NCBI RefSeq assembly: GCF_009674885.1
Contig: NZ_WKKA01000017.1
Coordinates: 1 to 57,254, forward strand
Source of the DNA: Paracoccus sp. S-4012
Lineage (GTDB): Bacteria; Pseudomonadota; Alphaproteobacteria; Rhodobacterales; Rhodobacteraceae
Direction: 5' to 3'
Length of the DNA stretch: 57,254 nucleotides
Below, in pieces: positions 55,024 to 57,254 of this stretch (its first letter is position 1; the number at the start of each line of letters is the position of its first letter). Both the position numbers and the translations under genes were made by a program. The notes under the pieces were generated by a model. It worked only from the letters and a program-made list of their open reading frames with translations. It was not told the origin of the DNA and made no database searches.

Positions 55024-55985
55024 TCGCCGTGGGGGCGCCGTCCCCGCTCGCCGGGAAGACGGTCTTCGTGGCCGGTCATCGCGGCCTCGTCGGATCGGCG
55101 ATCGTGCGGCGGCTGGCGCGGGAAGGCTGCCGGGTGCTGACGGCCTCGCGGGCTGAGCTCGACCTTCTCCGGCAGGCGGATGTCGAGGCCTGGCTGCAAC
55201 GGCACCGACCGCAGATCATGTTCATCGCGGCCGGCAAGGTCGGCGGAATCCTCGCCAACAGCGTGGCGCCGGCCGATTTCCTCTATGAGAACGTGATGAT
55301 CAACGCCAACCTCCTGGCCGCCGCGCACAGGATCGGCTGCGAGAAGGTGGTGGTGCTGGGTTCAAGCTGCATCTACCCGCGCGAGGCGCCGCAGCCGATC
55401 CCGGAAAGCGCGCTGCTCACCGGGCCGCTGGAACCGACAAATGAGGGCTATGCCATCGCCAAGATCGCCGCGGTCAAGATGGCGCAGGCCTATGCCCGCC
55501 AGTATGGCGATCCCTTCGTCTCGCTGATGCCCAGCAACCTCTATGGCCCCAACGACAATTTCGACCTCGAAACCTCGCATGTCCTGCCCGCACTGGTGCG
55601 CAAGTTCTCGGACGCGCGGCGGCTGGGAGCCGCCACGGTGACGGTCTGGGGCAGCGGCACCCCGATGCGCGAGTTCCTGCATGCGGACGACCTCGCCGAT
55701 GCCTGCCTCTTCGCGGCCCGACACTGTCATGGCGGCGAGATCCTGAATGTCGGCTCGCAGGAGGAACTCTCGATCCGCGCCCTGGCGGAACTGGTCGCCC
55801 GGATCACCGGCTTCCGCGGCGAGATCGTCTATGATCGCTCGATGCCCGATGGCACGCCGCGCAAGAAGCTCGACACTTCGGCGCTTGCGGCACTGGGCTG
55901 GCGGGCGCGCATCCCGCTGGCCGAGGGGGTGCAGCAGCTGCACGAGAACTGGCTGCAGCGGGCCGTCGCGGAGAATGCGGTCTAA
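55020..55985 (+). CDS. fcl: GDP-L-fucose synthase
   Basis: This 321-residue SDR performs the 3,5-epimerisation and 4-reduction giving GDP-L-fucose. It has [60 protein letters not shown] and the catalytic [20 protein letters not shown] (Tyr-x3-Lys). [20 protein letters not shown] and [18 protein letters not shown] are family hallmarks. The GTG start overlaps the gmd stop by four bases. IS debris begins 55 bases after its stop, so any further glycan genes to the right have been lost or displaced. Confidence 0.95.
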   Translation: MIAVGAPSPLAGKTVFVAGHRGLVGSAIVRRLAREGCRVLTASRAELDLLRQADVEAWLQRHRPQIMFIAAGKVGGILANSVAPADFLYENVMINANLLAAAHRIGCEKVVVLGSSCIYPREAPQPIPESALLTGPLEPTNEGYAIAKIAAVKMAQAYARQYGDPFVSLMPSNLYGPNDNFDLETSHVLPALVRKFSDARRLGAATVTVWGSGTPMREFLHADDLADACLFAARHCHGGEILNVGSQEELSIRALAELVARITGFRGEIVYDRSMPDGTPRKKLDTSALAALGWRARIPLAEGVQQLHENWLQRAVAENAV

Positions 55986-56040
55986 GTCACGCAATCATAA
56001 AGGGCTGGCGCCTCTGTGCAATCGCTGATTACTTCTCGAA

Positions 56041-56190
56041 AGAGGAAGGCAGCATGAGCAGCGCCGTTACGTCATCATCGCCCGCAGCCCCGGACCATCC
56101 TGTTGGCCAGAGCGTGGCGACAAGCAGCCGGGGCTTGCGCGCCAGCATGCGATCCAGCCATGAGGTCTCCGTTGTTTGCTGCGCGACACC
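56041..56190 (-). pseudogene. IS110-like transposase 3' remnant
   Basis: The minus strand reads SWLDRMLARKPRLLVAT, then in a shifted frame ALANRMVRG and, after another shift, LRAMMT followed by a stop. The order W-x3-LARKP-LLVA-ALANRM-R-L-AMMT is the C-terminal end of IS110-family transposases as I remember them. At least two indels make it non-functional. It sits immediately after fcl. Confidence 0.5.
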
Positions 56191-56262
56191 GTATAGAGGG
56201 TGTGTAACGTCCCAGCCTTTCTTCAGCATGCCTGTTCCAGCGCCCGGAGCGGGAGCCGCCAC

Positions 56263-56793
56263 GCCGGCTTATCCGCCCTCCCTGTCGCCAGCCGGCTCGC
56301 CGACGACCACAAGGGCCGGCGCGCGGCAGCTCGCCGGGTCGACGCCACGCATCAAACGTACCGGATTCATTGGCTCCGGAACGCCTTCGGGCACGCCCCC
56401 GCCAAGCCGCGCGCGGCGGTTGCGGCTATGCTGAAGACGGGAAGCCGAGGCTCAGTGGGACACCGTAGCCGACGCCCTACGCGAGAAGAACGAGAAGCTC
56501 GTCGCTCTCATGGACGCCTCCCGCGACGATGTCCTGGCCTACATGTCGTTCCCGCGCGAGCACTGGGCGCCGATCGCGTCGACGAACCCACTCGAGCGGG
56601 TCAACCGCGAGGTCAAGCGGAGGTCAGACGTCATCGGGATCTTCCCCAACGACGCGGCCATCGTCCGGCTCGTCGGCGCCCTGATGCTGGCGACCAACGA
56701 CGAATGGGCTGTAACGCGCCGTTACATGAGCCTTGGAACGCTCGCGCGCCTCACAGACAATCCCACGTCAGGCTGCCCGCCGTGGCGTCATGA
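56263..56793 (+). pseudogene. IS256-family transposase remnant
   Basis: Three frame-shifted pieces of a mutator-type transposase can be joined. Frame A has SRLADDHKG, DATHQTYRIHWLRNAFGHAP and AVAAMLKT to about 56433. Frame B has QWDTVADALREKNEKL, LMDASRDDVLAYMSFPREHW, STNPLERVNREVKRRSDVIG and NDEWAVTRRYMSLGTLARLT. The last ten codons (VRLPAVAS) return to frame A and stop at 56793. The catalytic glutamate region NPLERVN is present, but the 5' half of the gene is missing and roughly 10-15 codons are lost between frames A and B. The element is dead. Confidence 0.8.
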
Positions 56794-57201
56794 TCAGGCT
56801 CGGACCTTCCCGAAGGCCCGGCGCTCCTACACCATGCCCGCGGGGCACGACTGCCAGCAATGGGCCCTGCCCCGGGCGCCATCGTCCCCCTACGGGCGGC
56901 GAGCGCCCGGACCCTCGTCGAAGCGGTGAGATCACGGGCGCGCTCCAGCCCCTGCCGACCCAAGCGATCCAGCCGCTCGCCCCGCGTGAAGCATGCCTCA
57001 GGCCCTGCCGGGTCGCGCTTGTGCGGCGTCGCCTTCCGCGCCAACCCGGCCTCGGGCAAAATACCGGCGCAGGAAACGGCGCAGGGTCGGCGACCATGGC
57101 CGGAGGCCCGGGGGAGCGCCCGTCAGTTTGACCTGCCCCCCCGGCGTCCCTCGATCATGACGAGAGTCCTTGGACTTGGTATTGGTCGGTTTCGGGTTGG
57201 G
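56794..57201. other. Stretch without a supported gene at the right edge
   Basis: No frame shows a known family. A minus-strand frame (57204-56998) reads MPNPKPTNTKSKDSRHDRGT and is basic; it may be the start of an eroded mobile-element protein, but I cannot place it. The plus strand is the 3' flank of the IS256-like remnant. Confidence 0.4.
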
Positions 57202-57253
57202 CAAGCGCGCCGGGCGCGGAGCTCACGGATTGCTCAAGTGCCCGGCGCGCTTG
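57202..57253. repeat. 14-bp perfect inverted repeat with 24-base loop
   Basis: CAAGCGCGCCGGGC at 57202-57215 is repeated in reverse complement at 57240-57253. The size fits a long hairpin, an element end or an operator. The window ends one base later, so the context on the right is unknown. Confidence 0.6.
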
Positions 57254-57254
57254 T

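Overview
This is a very GC-rich stretch from an alphaproteobacterium, almost certainly of the Rhodobacteraceae/Paracoccaceae. The best evidence is a circularly permuted two-piece tmRNA gene with the tag ANDNRAPVALAA, followed on the same strand by an alpha-type SspB. A GapR-like protein and several small families typical of Rhodobacterales agree with this. Everything below was read from sequence and family knowledge; no searches were run.

Layout. 1-2250 is eroded DNA: the 3' end of an IS5-family transposase, a broken conserved gene, and a fragment resembling the CRISPR protein Cas8c (Csd1). 2289-14455 is mostly housekeeping: ssrA-sspB, proA-glpX, a ceramidase-like membrane enzyme, homoserine dehydrogenase, a DoxX operon, tRNA-Thr, a GapR-like gene, a frameshifted FUSC transporter and a DUF5996 gene. 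14588-31873 is a large divergent glycan cluster. The leftward arm (DUF6165, a GT9-like protein, UDP-glucuronate decarboxylase, three CgeB-type glycosyltransferases, a GT4 enzyme, two sugar epimerases) is a chain of nearly gapless genes. The rightward arm carries a histidine phosphatase, a TIGR04290 methyltransferase, a glycosidase that appears circularly permuted, inositol-3-phosphate synthase, two oxidoreductases, a pyruvyl transferase and an FrhB-like iron-sulfur protein. Together they suggest an inositol-derived or inositol-anchored surface glycan.

31979-44512 is a deoxyribose or deoxynucleoside utilisation locus: a DeoR-type regulator with a candidate operator, a complete sugar ABC transporter, a DUF4432 mutarotase-like protein, deoxyribokinase, deoxyribose-phosphate aldolase, a 794-residue aldehyde dehydrogenase with a degenerate second domain, and an FGGY kinase broken at a run of eight C. 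Imported deoxyribose would be phosphorylated, cleaved to glyceraldehyde-3-phosphate plus acetaldehyde, and the acetaldehyde oxidised.

44565-47507 pairs a persulfide-dioxygenase-like metallo-hydrolase with a SulP transporter, suggesting sulfur handling. 47743-55985 is a second surface-polysaccharide region (redoxin, WecG-type, GT8 and GT4 glycosyltransferases, a HAD-membrane fusion, and divergent gmd-fcl for GDP-fucose). 56041-57254 is insertion-sequence debris (IS110-like and IS256-like remnants) and a 14-bp inverted repeat.

The observations most worth following are the apparently permuted glycosidase beside ino1, the adjacency of tmRNA to its proteolytic adaptor, the deoxyribose locus with its two-domain dehydrogenase and operator, and the possible Cas8c relic next to transposon debris.
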